Part shown: positions 23,595 through 31,107 of the stretch, one piece after another
Position numbering within the stretch: position 1 is the first letter of the stretch
Layout: every line of letters starts with the position of its first letter
Origin: Myxococcales bacterium
Lineage (GTDB): Bacteria > Myxococcota_A > Bradymonadia > UBA7976 > UBA1532
NCBI GenBank assembly: GCA_020633555.1
Contig: JACKDL010000003.1
Span: 186,001 to 250,000, forward strand
Reading direction: 5' to 3'
DNA: 64,000 nucleotides
Notes under the pieces: generated by a model
The model's input: the letters and a program-made list of their open reading frames with translations, nothing else
What the model was told of the DNA's origin: nothing
Database searches by the model: none
Program-made: the position numbers and the translations under genes

Positions 23595-24779
23595 CTACTC
23601 CCAGGTGGCGCGGGCCACCATCAGGCCGGCGGCGGTCCAGCGGGCCACCACCACCTCGGGCTCCTGGAAGGTGAGCATGGCCGGCGAGATCAGGTAGGTC
23701 AGCCGGGCGATCACCTCGGGATCCCGCCCACCCTTCTGCACATGGGCCTCGTAGTGGCGCACGGCCCGCGCGTCGTTGCGCAGCACGTCCTGGTACAGGA
23801 TGCCCGCCGCTCGGTGGGCCCGCACGGCGTTGGCGTCGCGGGTGACGGCGGCCTCGAGGAAGGCGGCCGCCCGCCCGGGGGCCAGGCCCGCGGCGTACAG
23901 CACCGCCAGGCCGTAGTAGGGCTGGGCCGCTTGCGGGGCGAAGTGCAGACCGGCCTCGAAGGCCTCGCGGGCGGCGGTGATCTGCCCGTCGGCCATGAGG
24001 GCCACCCCCAGCGAGGTGTGCAGGCGCACGTCGTCGGGCCGGGTGCCCAGGGCCTCGCGGTACAGGCGCGCGGCGGGCTGCCAGGCCCCCAGCCGGAGCT
24101 GCTCGGCGGCCCGGGCCGCCACCGCGTCGGGGTGGTCCAGGCCCTGCTGCACCGCCGCGCGGGCCTGGGCCCGGTGTTCGGCGCAGTAGTGATCGGGCAG
24201 CAGATCGATGTCGGTGGCCGTCTCGGTGGAGTGCATGACGCACTTCACGTCGCAGTGGCCGGCGCCGAAGGTGTGCCCCAGCTCGTGGGCGATGATCCGC
24301 CGCACCCGCCGGCGCCGCGCGGCCTCGGTGGCCACGCCCGGCAGCCGGGTGGTGGAGTACACCAGCGCCCGCTCGCTGCGCCGGGCGTAGCCCACCACGG
24401 GGCCCAGCGCCTCGCTCACCAGCGGCGCGTGCACCACGCCCAGGATGCGGAAGGTGTCGTCGGGGGCGTCGCGCAGCAGGGCGTCCAGCACGCCCTCGGC
24501 CGACACCTCACCTGCGGTCGAGGCGGCCACCTCGCGGGTGGGCAGCACCTGCACGGGCTGCGGGAGCTGGGTGCGCAGGGCCCACACGGCCCGCTGCAGC
24601 TCGGCGGCGGTCACCCCCTGGAAGGGCACGACGTACACCACGCCCTCGCGGATCAGGGGCGCCTCGGGCGCGGGGGCCCGGCCGGCGGGCGTCAGCAACG
24701 CCACCCCCAACAACAGCGCGCCGGCCGCCAGGCGACGGGCCGCGAGCCGCTTCGCTGAGTGGGATTGCGCCAACGCCAA
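23595..24779 (-). CDS. archaemetzincin-type metalloprotease with C-terminal TPRs
   Basis: A 394-residue protein with a hydrophobic N-terminal segment (LAAGALLLGVALLTPAG), so probably exported. The catalytic block is HELGHTFGAGH (165-175) followed by Cys176, Cys180, Met182 (CDVKCVM) and Cys199: the extended HExxHxxGxxH...C-x3/4-C-x-M pattern of archaemetzincins, with a structural second zinc held by the cysteines. Residues about 215-370 are TPR-like (AARLYREALGTRPDDVRLH, AREAFEAGLHFAPQAAQPYYG). TPRs fused to archaemetzincin are uncommon to my knowledge. The start is weak: TTG 24779 or TTG 24773 after an AGGGGGG tract. Likely a periplasmic peptidase. Confidence 0.75.
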   Translation of the reverse strand: MALAQSHSAKRLAARRLAAGALLLGVALLTPAGRAPAPEAPLIREGVVYVVPFQGVTAAELQRAVWALRTQLPQPVQVLPTREVAASTAGEVSAEGVLDALLRDAPDDTFRILGVVHAPLVSEALGPVVGYARRSERALVYSTTRLPGVATEAARRRRVRRIIAHELGHTFGAGHCDVKCVMHSTETATDIDLLPDHYCAEHRAQARAAVQQGLDHPDAVAARAAEQLRLGAWQPAARLYREALGTRPDDVRLHTSLGVALMADGQITAAREAFEAGLHFAPQAAQPYYGLAVLYAAGLAPGRAAAFLEAAVTRDANAVRAHRAAGILYQDVLRNDARAVRHYEAHVQKGGRDPEVIARLTYLISPAMLTFQEPEVVVARWTAAGLMVARATWE

Positions 24780-24904
24780 GGCCCCCCTGGATGGCCATTG
24801 GACCGCGGGTCGCGGGCCGGGTTCCAGGGGCCGCCGATTTTTGCGCGGTGGGCGCCGAGCTTACGGGCGCCGGGGCCGGGCCGGCGCGCTCGGCGCGGGG
24901 GCCG

Positions 24905-27211
24905 TCAGCCGGGCGAGGGCAGATCCGCCGCCAGCCGCACCCCGATGGTGGGGTGGGTCAGGTGGGCGGCGGCGGTGGCCCGGGCGCCGATGCGGCAGGC
25001 CTCGGGCAGGCTGCGCCACGAGCCGCCGCGCAGCATGAAGCGATCGGGCGCGTCCTCGGCGGGGGTGGCCGTCCACTCCCGCACGCCGCCGGCCACGCTG
25101 CGCAGGCCGAAGGGGCTCTCGTCGTCGGCGAACAGGTTCACCGGCGCGGGCCCGCGGGCGCCGCGCCGGCGGGTGTCGGCCAGGCCGGGCACGAAGACGT
25201 CGCCCCAGGGGAACGCCCGCCCGTCCACCGCGCCCGCCGCGTAGGCCCATTCGTGCTCGGTGGGCAGGCGCACCGGGGCGCCCAGCCGACGGCCCAGCCA
25301 GGCCGCGTAGGCCAGCGCCGCGTGGTGGCTGATGCCGTGCACGGGCGACTGCGGCGACACCCCGGGATCTCGCCAGGCCACGCTGCGGTTGGCCTCGACG
25401 ATCACCAGGGCCCGGCCGCGGGTCTGCGGCAGCAGGGGCTCCACGTCGGCGCCCACGGTCAGCCGATCCTCCACGAACTCCAGGTACTCATCGATGGTCA
25501 CCGGCTGGCGGGCCATGCACAGCCCGGCGACCTCCACCTCGCGGGGCGACAGGGCCCCCGGCGCGGCGTCGTCGTTGCCGGCCACGAACCGCCCGCCGGG
25601 CACATACACGAAGCCGGGCGGCACCGCGGCGCTCGGGGGCAGGTACAGCTCCACCGCCTGGGTGGTGCCCGCGGCGGCCTGCAGGGGCAGCCGGGCCGTC
25701 AGGCCGTCGGGGGCCTCGAAGCGCAGCCGCAGCCGGGCGGCGCTGATGGTGCGCGGCGACAGGGGGGTCAGCCCCTCCACCAGGGTGGCGCCCAGGGCCC
25801 ACACCGAGCCGCCGTCGTCCACCTGGCTGACCTGCACGGCCACGCCCTCGGGATCGGTGCGCACGCTCAGAGCAGCCCGGCCCGCCAGCTCCGCCGACAG
25901 CGGGCCGTCGTCCCAGCGCTCGGCCCGCGAGCGGTGGAAGCCCGCCGAGACCCGGTCACCCACCGCGTCGGCGGCCCGCCAGGCGTCGTGGTGCAGGGCC
26001 GCCAGCCCGGCCCGGGCGGCGAAGGTGTGGATCGGATCCACCGCCGCCGCCTCCAGGTGATCCACCCCCTGCGCCAGGTGCCAGGCGGCCTGATCCAGCC
26101 GCTCGCGCAGCTCGGCCTCCAGCCGCTGCAGCTCGTCGCGCTCGGCCCGCGGCGACTGGGGTTCGAGCGCGGTGGCCAGCCGGCGCACCTGCAGGCGCAG
26201 GGCCTCGGCGCCCTGCAGCGTGCGCCCGAAGGCGGCGGCCTCGGCCCGGCCCTCCATCAGGTGGCGGGCGGCCACGGCGTCGCCGGGCACGGTGGCGGTG
26301 TCCTCGGCCTCCACCGGCGCCGGATCGGTGGCCCGGTCCTCGGGCACCGCGGCGGGGTGCGGGTCGAACACCGTCTCCAGGGTGGCGGCCAGATCCAGCG
26401 CGTTGTCGAAGCGGTCGCGCGGATCGCGGGCCATGGCCCGCAGGCACACGGCCTCGAGGCTGGCCGAGATGCCCCGGTGCGGCGCGCGCACGGTGGGGGG
26501 CTCGGGCGGCCCGTCCCGCAGGGCGTCCAGCACCTCGGCCGACCGCGCGCCCTCGTACGGGCGGGTGCCCGTGAGGATCTCGTACAGCACGGCCCCCAGC
26601 GCGTAGATGTCGGTGCGGCGGTCGATGGCGTCCAGCCGCCCTTCCGCCTGCTCGGGGGCCATGTACGCGGGGGTGCCCACGATGTCGCCCACCCGGGTCA
26701 CGTCCCGGTGGGTGGGCGCCGGGCTGGGCGCCTCGCGCTTCAGCACCTTCGCCAGCCCCCAGTCCGTCAGCACGACCTGGCCGAAGTCGCCCACGAACAC
26801 ATGGGCCGGCTTGATGTCGCGGTGCACGATGCCGCGGCTGTGGGCGAAGGCCACGCCGTTGCAGGCCTGGCTGAAGGCGCTGAGCAGGCGGGCCCGGCTC
26901 AGGTGCCCCGCCCGCAGGATGGTGCGCAGGCTGCGGCCGGCCAGCAGCGACATCACCAGCGCCGGGGCGTCGCCCACGCGGCCCACGTCGATCACCGGCA
27001 CGATGTTGGGGTGCACCAGCTTGCCGCACACCGCGGCCTCACGCAGGAAGCGCGGCCGGTGGCGGCGGTGCTCGATGAGCTCGGGGCGCATGCACTTCAC
27101 CGCCACCTCGCGGTCGAGCACGCGGTCCACCGCCCGGTAGACCACCCCGATGGAGCCCCGCCCGATCTCGTCCCCGAGCGCGAAGCGCTCGGTCAGGTCC
27201 TTCAACTCCAC
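24905..27211 (-). CDS. Ser/Thr protein kinase fused to a formylglycine-generating-enzyme-like domain
   Basis: A 768-residue protein. Residues about 10-275 are a Hanks-type kinase: Gly loop GDEIGRGSIG, Lys39, catalytic HRDIKP (130-135), metal motif DWG (150-152) in place of DFG, and GTPAYMAPEQ. A linker with a helical TPR-like segment (about 300-430) and a PEGA-like beta region (about 440-530) follow. Residues about 535-765 are an FGE-sulfatase/EgtB-type domain: VYVPGGRFVAGN, PVHGISHHAALAYAAWLG, RLPTEHEWAYAA, GGVREWTATP, FMLRGGSWRS. Such fusions are frequent in Myxococcota and Planctomycetes; the FGE-like domain usually binds ligands or carbohydrate rather than modifying sulfatases. GTG start at 27211; no strong ribosome site. 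Confidence 0.85.
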   Translation of the reverse strand: MELKDLTERFALGDEIGRGSIGVVYRAVDRVLDREVAVKCMRPELIEHRRHRPRFLREAAVCGKLVHPNIVPVIDVGRVGDAPALVMSLLAGRSLRTILRAGHLSRARLLSAFSQACNGVAFAHSRGIVHRDIKPAHVFVGDFGQVVLTDWGLAKVLKREAPSPAPTHRDVTRVGDIVGTPAYMAPEQAEGRLDAIDRRTDIYALGAVLYEILTGTRPYEGARSAEVLDALRDGPPEPPTVRAPHRGISASLEAVCLRAMARDPRDRFDNALDLAATLETVFDPHPAAVPEDRATDPAPVEAEDTATVPGDAVAARHLMEGRAEAAAFGRTLQGAEALRLQVRRLATALEPQSPRAERDELQRLEAELRERLDQAAWHLAQGVDHLEAAAVDPIHTFAARAGLAALHHDAWRAADAVGDRVSAGFHRSRAERWDDGPLSAELAGRAALSVRTDPEGVAVQVSQVDDGGSVWALGATLVEGLTPLSPRTISAARLRLRFEAPDGLTARLPLQAAAGTTQAVELYLPPSAAVPPGFVYVPGGRFVAGNDDAAPGALSPREVEVAGLCMARQPVTIDEYLEFVEDRLTVGADVEPLLPQTRGRALVIVEANRSVAWRDPGVSPQSPVHGISHHAALAYAAWLGRRLGAPVRLPTEHEWAYAAGAVDGRAFPWGDVFVPGLADTRRRGARGPAPVNLFADDESPFGLRSVAGGVREWTATPAEDAPDRFMLRGGSWRSLPEACRIGARATAAAHLTHPTIGVRLAADLPSPG

Positions 27212-27244
27212 GGCTGCGTCCGGCCTCCCCTGCCGCCGCGGCGC

Positions 27245-27700
27245 TCAGCCCTGCTCGGCCGCGTCGCCCGCGGCTTCGGCCGCCAGATCGGTGATGTGGA
27301 AGTCGTGGGTGATGGTGGCGGTGTGCTCCAGCATCTTCGTGACGCTGCAGTACTTCTCCATCGACAGGTTCACCGCCCGCTGCACGTAGCGCTCGCGCAG
27401 GCCGCGGCCCTCCACCTCGTAGTGCACGTGGATCTTGGTGAACACCTTGGGGAAGTCCTCGGCCCGCTCCGCCTGCACGTCGATGGTCAGGTCCGTGACG
27501 TCCTCGCGGCCCTTGCGCAGCATGCTGATGACGTCCATGGCGCTGCAGGTGGCCAGGCCCTGCAGCACCAGCTCCATGGGCCGCGGGCCCAGGTTCCGCC
27601 CGCCGATGGCCTCGCTGCCGTCCACCACGATCCCGTGGCCCGAGTCGGCGTGGACCATGAAGGCCACCCCGTCCACCAGCTTCGCCCGCGCCTTCATCAT
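27245..27700 (-). CDS. OsmC-family peroxide reductase-like protein
   Basis: A 151-residue OsmC/Ohr-superfamily protein closest to the YhfA type. It opens with the KARAKLVDGVAF beta segment and has the two redox cysteines Cys52 (GLATCSAMDV) and Cys118 (SMEKYCSVTKML) that reduce organic peroxides in Ohr/OsmC proteins. ATG 27700 is preferred because GGGAGGT precedes it; the longer upstream reading is not coding-like. The gene is divergent from rlmJ with about 87 bp between starts. Peroxide reduction is inferred from the conserved cysteine pair. Confidence 0.85.
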   Translation of the reverse strand: MMKARAKLVDGVAFMVHADSGHGIVVDGSEAIGGRNLGPRPMELVLQGLATCSAMDVISMLRKGREDVTDLTIDVQAERAEDFPKVFTKIHVHYEVEGRGLRERYVQRAVNLSMEKYCSVTKMLEHTATITHDFHITDLAAEAAGDAAEQG

Positions 27701-27787
27701 GGCCGCACCTCCCGATCTCGCGTGCGTACGGCACCCCGCGGACGGTCGGCTTGTCAAGGCGCAGCGCTTCGCCCACCCTCACCGGCC

Positions 27788-28663
27788 ATGAGCGCCCCCG
27801 AAAAGCCCCGTTCCGAGGCCCCCTACGACCACCGCTACCACGCGGGCAACGTGGGGGACGTACTGAAGCACACCGTGCTGGTGGCCGCCCTGCGCGGCCT
27901 GGCGGCCCTGCCGCGCCCCGTGCACGTGCTGGACACCCACGCGGCGGGCGGGCGCTACCGCCTGAAGCCCACCGGGGAGTGGACCGCGGGCATCGGCCGG
28001 CTGGACGCCGGCCTGCCCGAGGACGCGCCGCCGGCCGTGCGGGACTACACCGCCGCGGTGGCCTGGCCGCGCCGCCCTGATCACGGCGGCGGCTACCCCG
28101 GCTCCCCCAGCCTGATCCGCAAGGCCCTGCGCCCCGGCGATCACCTGACCTGCGTGGAGCTCATGGAGGAGCCCCGCCGCGAGCTGGAGGCCCTGTTCAA
28201 GGACGACGACCAGGTCACCGTGCGGGGCGGCGACGGCCTGTCGGCCCTGGTCGAGGCCGCCACCGTGCGTGCCCCGGCCGGCCTGTTCGGGCTGGTGGAT
28301 CCCGCCTACGCCGGCAAGAACGAGTGGGGCGAGGTGGCCGACGCGCTCACCGCCTGCTGGATGGCCCGCCCCGACGTGCGCCTCATGCTCTGGTACCCCA
28401 TCAAGAGCGCCTCGCGGCCCAACGCGCTGAAGGCCCAGCTCCGCGAGGCCGGGGTGCCCGCCACCGCCATCGAGCTGTGCAGCATCCCGCTGCACCTCGA
28501 CACCAAGCGCCGCAAGGCCCTGAACGGCAGCGGGGTGATCCTGGTGCAGCCCCCGCCGGGGGTGCTGCCGCGGGTGGCCGCCGCGCTGCCCACCCTGGGC
28601 GAGCGCCTGGCCGCCAAGGGCGCCTACACCAGCAGCGTCGAGGCCTGGGGGGGCGCCGAGTGA
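27788..28663 (+). CDS. rlmJ: 23S rRNA m6A2030 methyltransferase, RlmJ family (motif IV variant)
   Basis: A 291-residue protein. The RlmJ hallmark start YDHRYHAGNVGDVLKHTVL and DTHAAGGRYRL (SAM motif) are present, as are YPGSPSLIRKALR and MLWYPIKSASRP. RlmJ methylates A2030 of 23S rRNA, using a (D/N)PP(Y/F) motif IV to position the adenine. Here the motif reads DPAY (171-174) with an Ala where the second Pro is expected. This may alter activity or simply be tolerated. The stop overlaps the GTG start of the next membrane gene (GTGA), so the two are coupled. Confidence 0.85.
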   Translation: MSAPEKPRSEAPYDHRYHAGNVGDVLKHTVLVAALRGLAALPRPVHVLDTHAAGGRYRLKPTGEWTAGIGRLDAGLPEDAPPAVRDYTAAVAWPRRPDHGGGYPGSPSLIRKALRPGDHLTCVELMEEPRRELEALFKDDDQVTVRGGDGLSALVEAATVRAPAGLFGLVDPAYAGKNEWGEVADALTACWMARPDVRLMLWYPIKSASRPNALKAQLREAGVPATAIELCSIPLHLDTKRRKALNGSGVILVQPPPGVLPRVAAALPTLGERLAAKGAYTSSVEAWGGAE

Positions 28664-30882
28664 CCCCCGCCGCCCGCCGCGCGCTGCGGTTCTGGGCCGT
28701 CGCCGGCACCGCCTACGGCGGCCTGCTGGCGGCGGCGGTGGCGGTGTTCGTCCCCTGGAAGACCCCTTGGATCAACGCCCTGCTGGTGGCCTACGGCGCC
28801 CTGTGGCCCGTGGCCGGCCACGGCCTGTGGCGCACCCGCCGCTGGGGCTGGCGGCTGGGCGTGGGGGCGGCCTTCCTGGGCCTGCTGGCCATGGTGCTGG
28901 TGTTCGCCGGGTTGCTGGGATCATGGTCGTATCTACATGGAATCTATGGTGATTTCGGACACGGAGCCTCCATCGGCGCCCTGCTGTTCGCCAGCGTGGC
29001 GTTGCAGGTGCTGGGCCTGGTGCCGGCCCTGGCGCTGCGGGCCCTGCTGCGGGCCGACGTGCGCGAGGCCATGGGCGCCGGCAAGGGCTGGCTGCGGGCG
29101 GTCCTGGGCGTCGGGCTCATCCCCCTGGTGGCCCTCGCCTATGGCCACTGGCTGGGCCGGCTGCCCACCATCGAACCCCTGAGCGAGGCCCAGCGCACCC
29201 TGGCGGTGCGCTACCTGCGGGCCGCCCTGGAGCGCACCGATCGCCCCGCCCTGGATGCGCTGAAGGGGGTGCCCACGGGCCCCGGCCCGCTGTTCGCCAC
29301 CGTTTGGCACGACGGCAACCTGGTGGCCCGCGGCCAGGGCCGCGCCGAGGACCTGGCCCAGGCGCTCGAACAGGCCGCCCACGAGCTCACCCAGCACCCC
29401 CGCCTGCAGGCCCGCGCCGAGGGCCGCGGCCGTATCAAGGTGGACCGCACCCTGGGCGTGGGCGCCGTGGCCCGGGCCAGCGCGCCGGTGGTGGCCCTGT
29501 CGGTGAACCCGGGCCTGGACGGCCTGCGTCGCGTGGCCGGCGAGCAGCGCAGCACCCTGCTGGCCGACGACCTGGTGCGCATGCAGCGCTTCGGCGCCGC
29601 GCCCCTGGTGCCGGGCATCCGCGAGCTGCGCTTCGGCCTGGATGGCCAGTGGGCCCTGGCCCGGCTGGGCCTGCCCGAGGGCCGGCTGGAGCGGGTGCGC
29701 AGCGAGGGCTTCGTGGAGTTCCAGGGCCAGGCCCTGCCGGTGGTGCGCGGCAACACACCCCCCGACGGCACGGGCCCCCCCACCTGGGAGGCGGCGGCGG
29801 TGGCGGGCGGCCACTTCATCCTCCGCCAGATCATGAAGGACGGCCGCTTCCACTATCAGTACTTCCCCTACAGCCACCGCCACCCGCCCCCCAACCCCCG
29901 CAACTACAGCCTGCCCCGCCACGCCGGCACCGTGTACGCCCTGGCGCTGCTGCACGGCCTCACCGGCGAGCCCGCCTTCAAGGGCGGCGCCGAGAAGGCC
30001 ATCGCCTGGCTCGACACCCGCATCCCCAAGGCCTGCGGCACCCCCGAGCGGGCCTGTGTGCTGAAGGACGACCGGATCGCCGACCTGGGCAGCACGGCGC
30101 TGACGCTGGTGGGCATGCTCGAGTACCAGCGCCGCACCGGCGACGGCCGCTACGCCCCCACCGCCCGGCGGCTGCTCGAGTTCGTGCTCTGGCTGCAGCG
30201 GCCCGACGGCAGCTTCCGTCACGTCTACGACGTGAAGGCCGATCGGGTCGATGAGGCCGAGCTGCTCATGTTCTACAGCGAGGAGGCGGCCCTGGCCCTG
30301 GTGATGGCCCACGCGGTGCTGGGCGACGCCCGCTACCTGCAGGCCGCCGAGCGCGCCCTCGACCACCTCACCGGCCCCAAGTACGCGGGCTTCTTCCTGG
30401 GCCGGTTCATCTACGGCGCCGACCACTGGACCTGCATTGCCGCCGACGAGGCCTGGCCTCGCCTGAAGAACCCGCAGTACCTGGACTTCTGCCTGGGCTA
30501 CAGCCGCTTCATCCGCCGCATGCAGTACGAGCCCACGGGCTGGGACAACGCCGACTTCCGGGGCCATTACGGCTTCACCGGCTTCATGGTGCCCCAGGCC
30601 CCCGCCGCCGCCGGCTTCACCGAGGCGGTGATCAGCACCTGGGACCTCAGCCTGAAGCACGGTCGGCCGGCCCCCGACGTCCACGCCCAGGCCGCCGAGG
30701 CCCTGGACGCCCTGGCCCGCGAGCGCATCCGCCCCGAGAACGCCTGGATGATGCCGCGGCCCGATTACGCCGCCGGCGGCATCCGCCGCAGCCTGGTGGA
30801 GGGCGAGGTACGCATCGACTTCACCCAGCACGCCGCCAGCGCCCTGATCCGCGGCGCCCGCATGACCGCGCCGGGGGGCTGA
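28660..30882 (+). CDS. membrane protein with a large C-terminal helical-toroid domain
   Basis: A 740-residue protein. The N-terminus has four to five hydrophobic helices in residues about 1-165. Residues 175-320 resemble the fold of AMMECR1-like proteins (PLFATVWHDGNLVARGQGR). Residues about 360-735 form repeating aromatic-rich helical hairpins (RHAGTVYALALLHGLTGEPAF, GSTALTLVGMLEYQRRTGDGRYA, WLQRPDGSFRHVYDV, FYSEEAALALVMAHAVLGD), an alpha/alpha toroid as in glycan-processing or prenyl-type enzymes. The GTG start overlaps the rlmJ stop. Function not recognised; a membrane-anchored carbohydrate-active role is a guess. A short AT-richer stretch near 28920-28970 within the gene is notable. Confidence 0.65.
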   Translation: MTPAARRALRFWAVAGTAYGGLLAAAVAVFVPWKTPWINALLVAYGALWPVAGHGLWRTRRWGWRLGVGAAFLGLLAMVLVFAGLLGSWSYLHGIYGDFGHGASIGALLFASVALQVLGLVPALALRALLRADVREAMGAGKGWLRAVLGVGLIPLVALAYGHWLGRLPTIEPLSEAQRTLAVRYLRAALERTDRPALDALKGVPTGPGPLFATVWHDGNLVARGQGRAEDLAQALEQAAHELTQHPRLQARAEGRGRIKVDRTLGVGAVARASAPVVALSVNPGLDGLRRVAGEQRSTLLADDLVRMQRFGAAPLVPGIRELRFGLDGQWALARLGLPEGRLERVRSEGFVEFQGQALPVVRGNTPPDGTGPPTWEAAAVAGGHFILRQIMKDGRFHYQYFPYSHRHPPPNPRNYSLPRHAGTVYALALLHGLTGEPAFKGGAEKAIAWLDTRIPKACGTPERACVLKDDRIADLGSTALTLVGMLEYQRRTGDGRYAPTARRLLEFVLWLQRPDGSFRHVYDVKADRVDEAELLMFYSEEAALALVMAHAVLGDARYLQAAERALDHLTGPKYAGFFLGRFIYGADHWTCIAADEAWPRLKNPQYLDFCLGYSRFIRRMQYEPTGWDNADFRGHYGFTGFMVPQAPAAAGFTEAVISTWDLSLKHGRPAPDVHAQAAEALDALARERIRPENAWMMPRPDYAAGGIRRSLVEGEVRIDFTQHAASALIRGARMTAPGG

Positions 30883-30917
30883 GCGGGGGCAAAAGCGGGG
30901 CTGCGGTGCCGACCGGC

Positions 30918-30967
30918 GCGACCCCACCGCTCAAGGAATTGTCCAATGGGGTCGCAAGCTTCGCGAC
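30918..30967 (+). promoter_or_regulatory. mutually exclusive inverted repeats upstream of nqr
   Basis: Two hairpins share one arm. GCGACCCCA (30918-30926) pairs perfectly with TGGGGTCGC (30947-30955). The GTCGC of the second arm (30951-30955) can instead pair with GCGAC (30963-30967). This could be a switch or an operator cluster. The stretch is also less GC-rich than the genes around it. No terminator-like T run follows. A further GC-rich hairpin covers 30987-31013 (TCGCGG/CCGCGA). Confidence 0.35.
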
Positions 30968-31018
30968 AGTTTGACCCTTTGCCGGCTCGCGGTGCGCGCA
31001 ATGCGCCCCGCGATCGGC

Positions 31019-31024
31019 TATAAA
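31019..31024 (+). promoter_or_regulatory. nqrA: possible -10 element of the nqr operon
   Basis: TATAAA at 31019-31024 is a rare AT-rich hexamer in this sequence and lies 84 bp before nqrA. No convincing -35 sits at the normal distance; a TTGACC at 30971-30976 is too far away. An activator-dependent promoter is possible. Confidence 0.3.
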
Positions 31025-31049
31025 CCCCGCCTTCGGACTTGCGCCGGGG

Positions 31050-31085
31050 GGCCAAAAGGGCTTTATGCGCCCTTGAAATTTGGCC
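31050..31085 (+). promoter_or_regulatory. nqrA: leader hairpin just upstream of nqrA
   Basis: GGCCAAAAGGGC (31050-31061) pairs with GCCCTT (31069-31074) and, after a 5-nt bulge, with TTGGCC (31080-31085), giving a 12-bp bulged stem with a loop of TTTATGC. It ends 8-9 bp before the nqrA ribosome site (GGAGAAGG, 31094-31101). It could control translation or mRNA stability of the nqr operon. No known riboswitch class was recognised by eye. Confidence 0.4.
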
Positions 31086-31107
31086 GGCCGGCTGGAGAAG
31101 GACGTCG

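Noticed and set aside
24791..28663. A 1290-codon plus-strand frame across several genes
   Set aside because: Only its last part (27788-28663, rlmJ) is real; the rest is the mirror of the kinase and OsmC genes.
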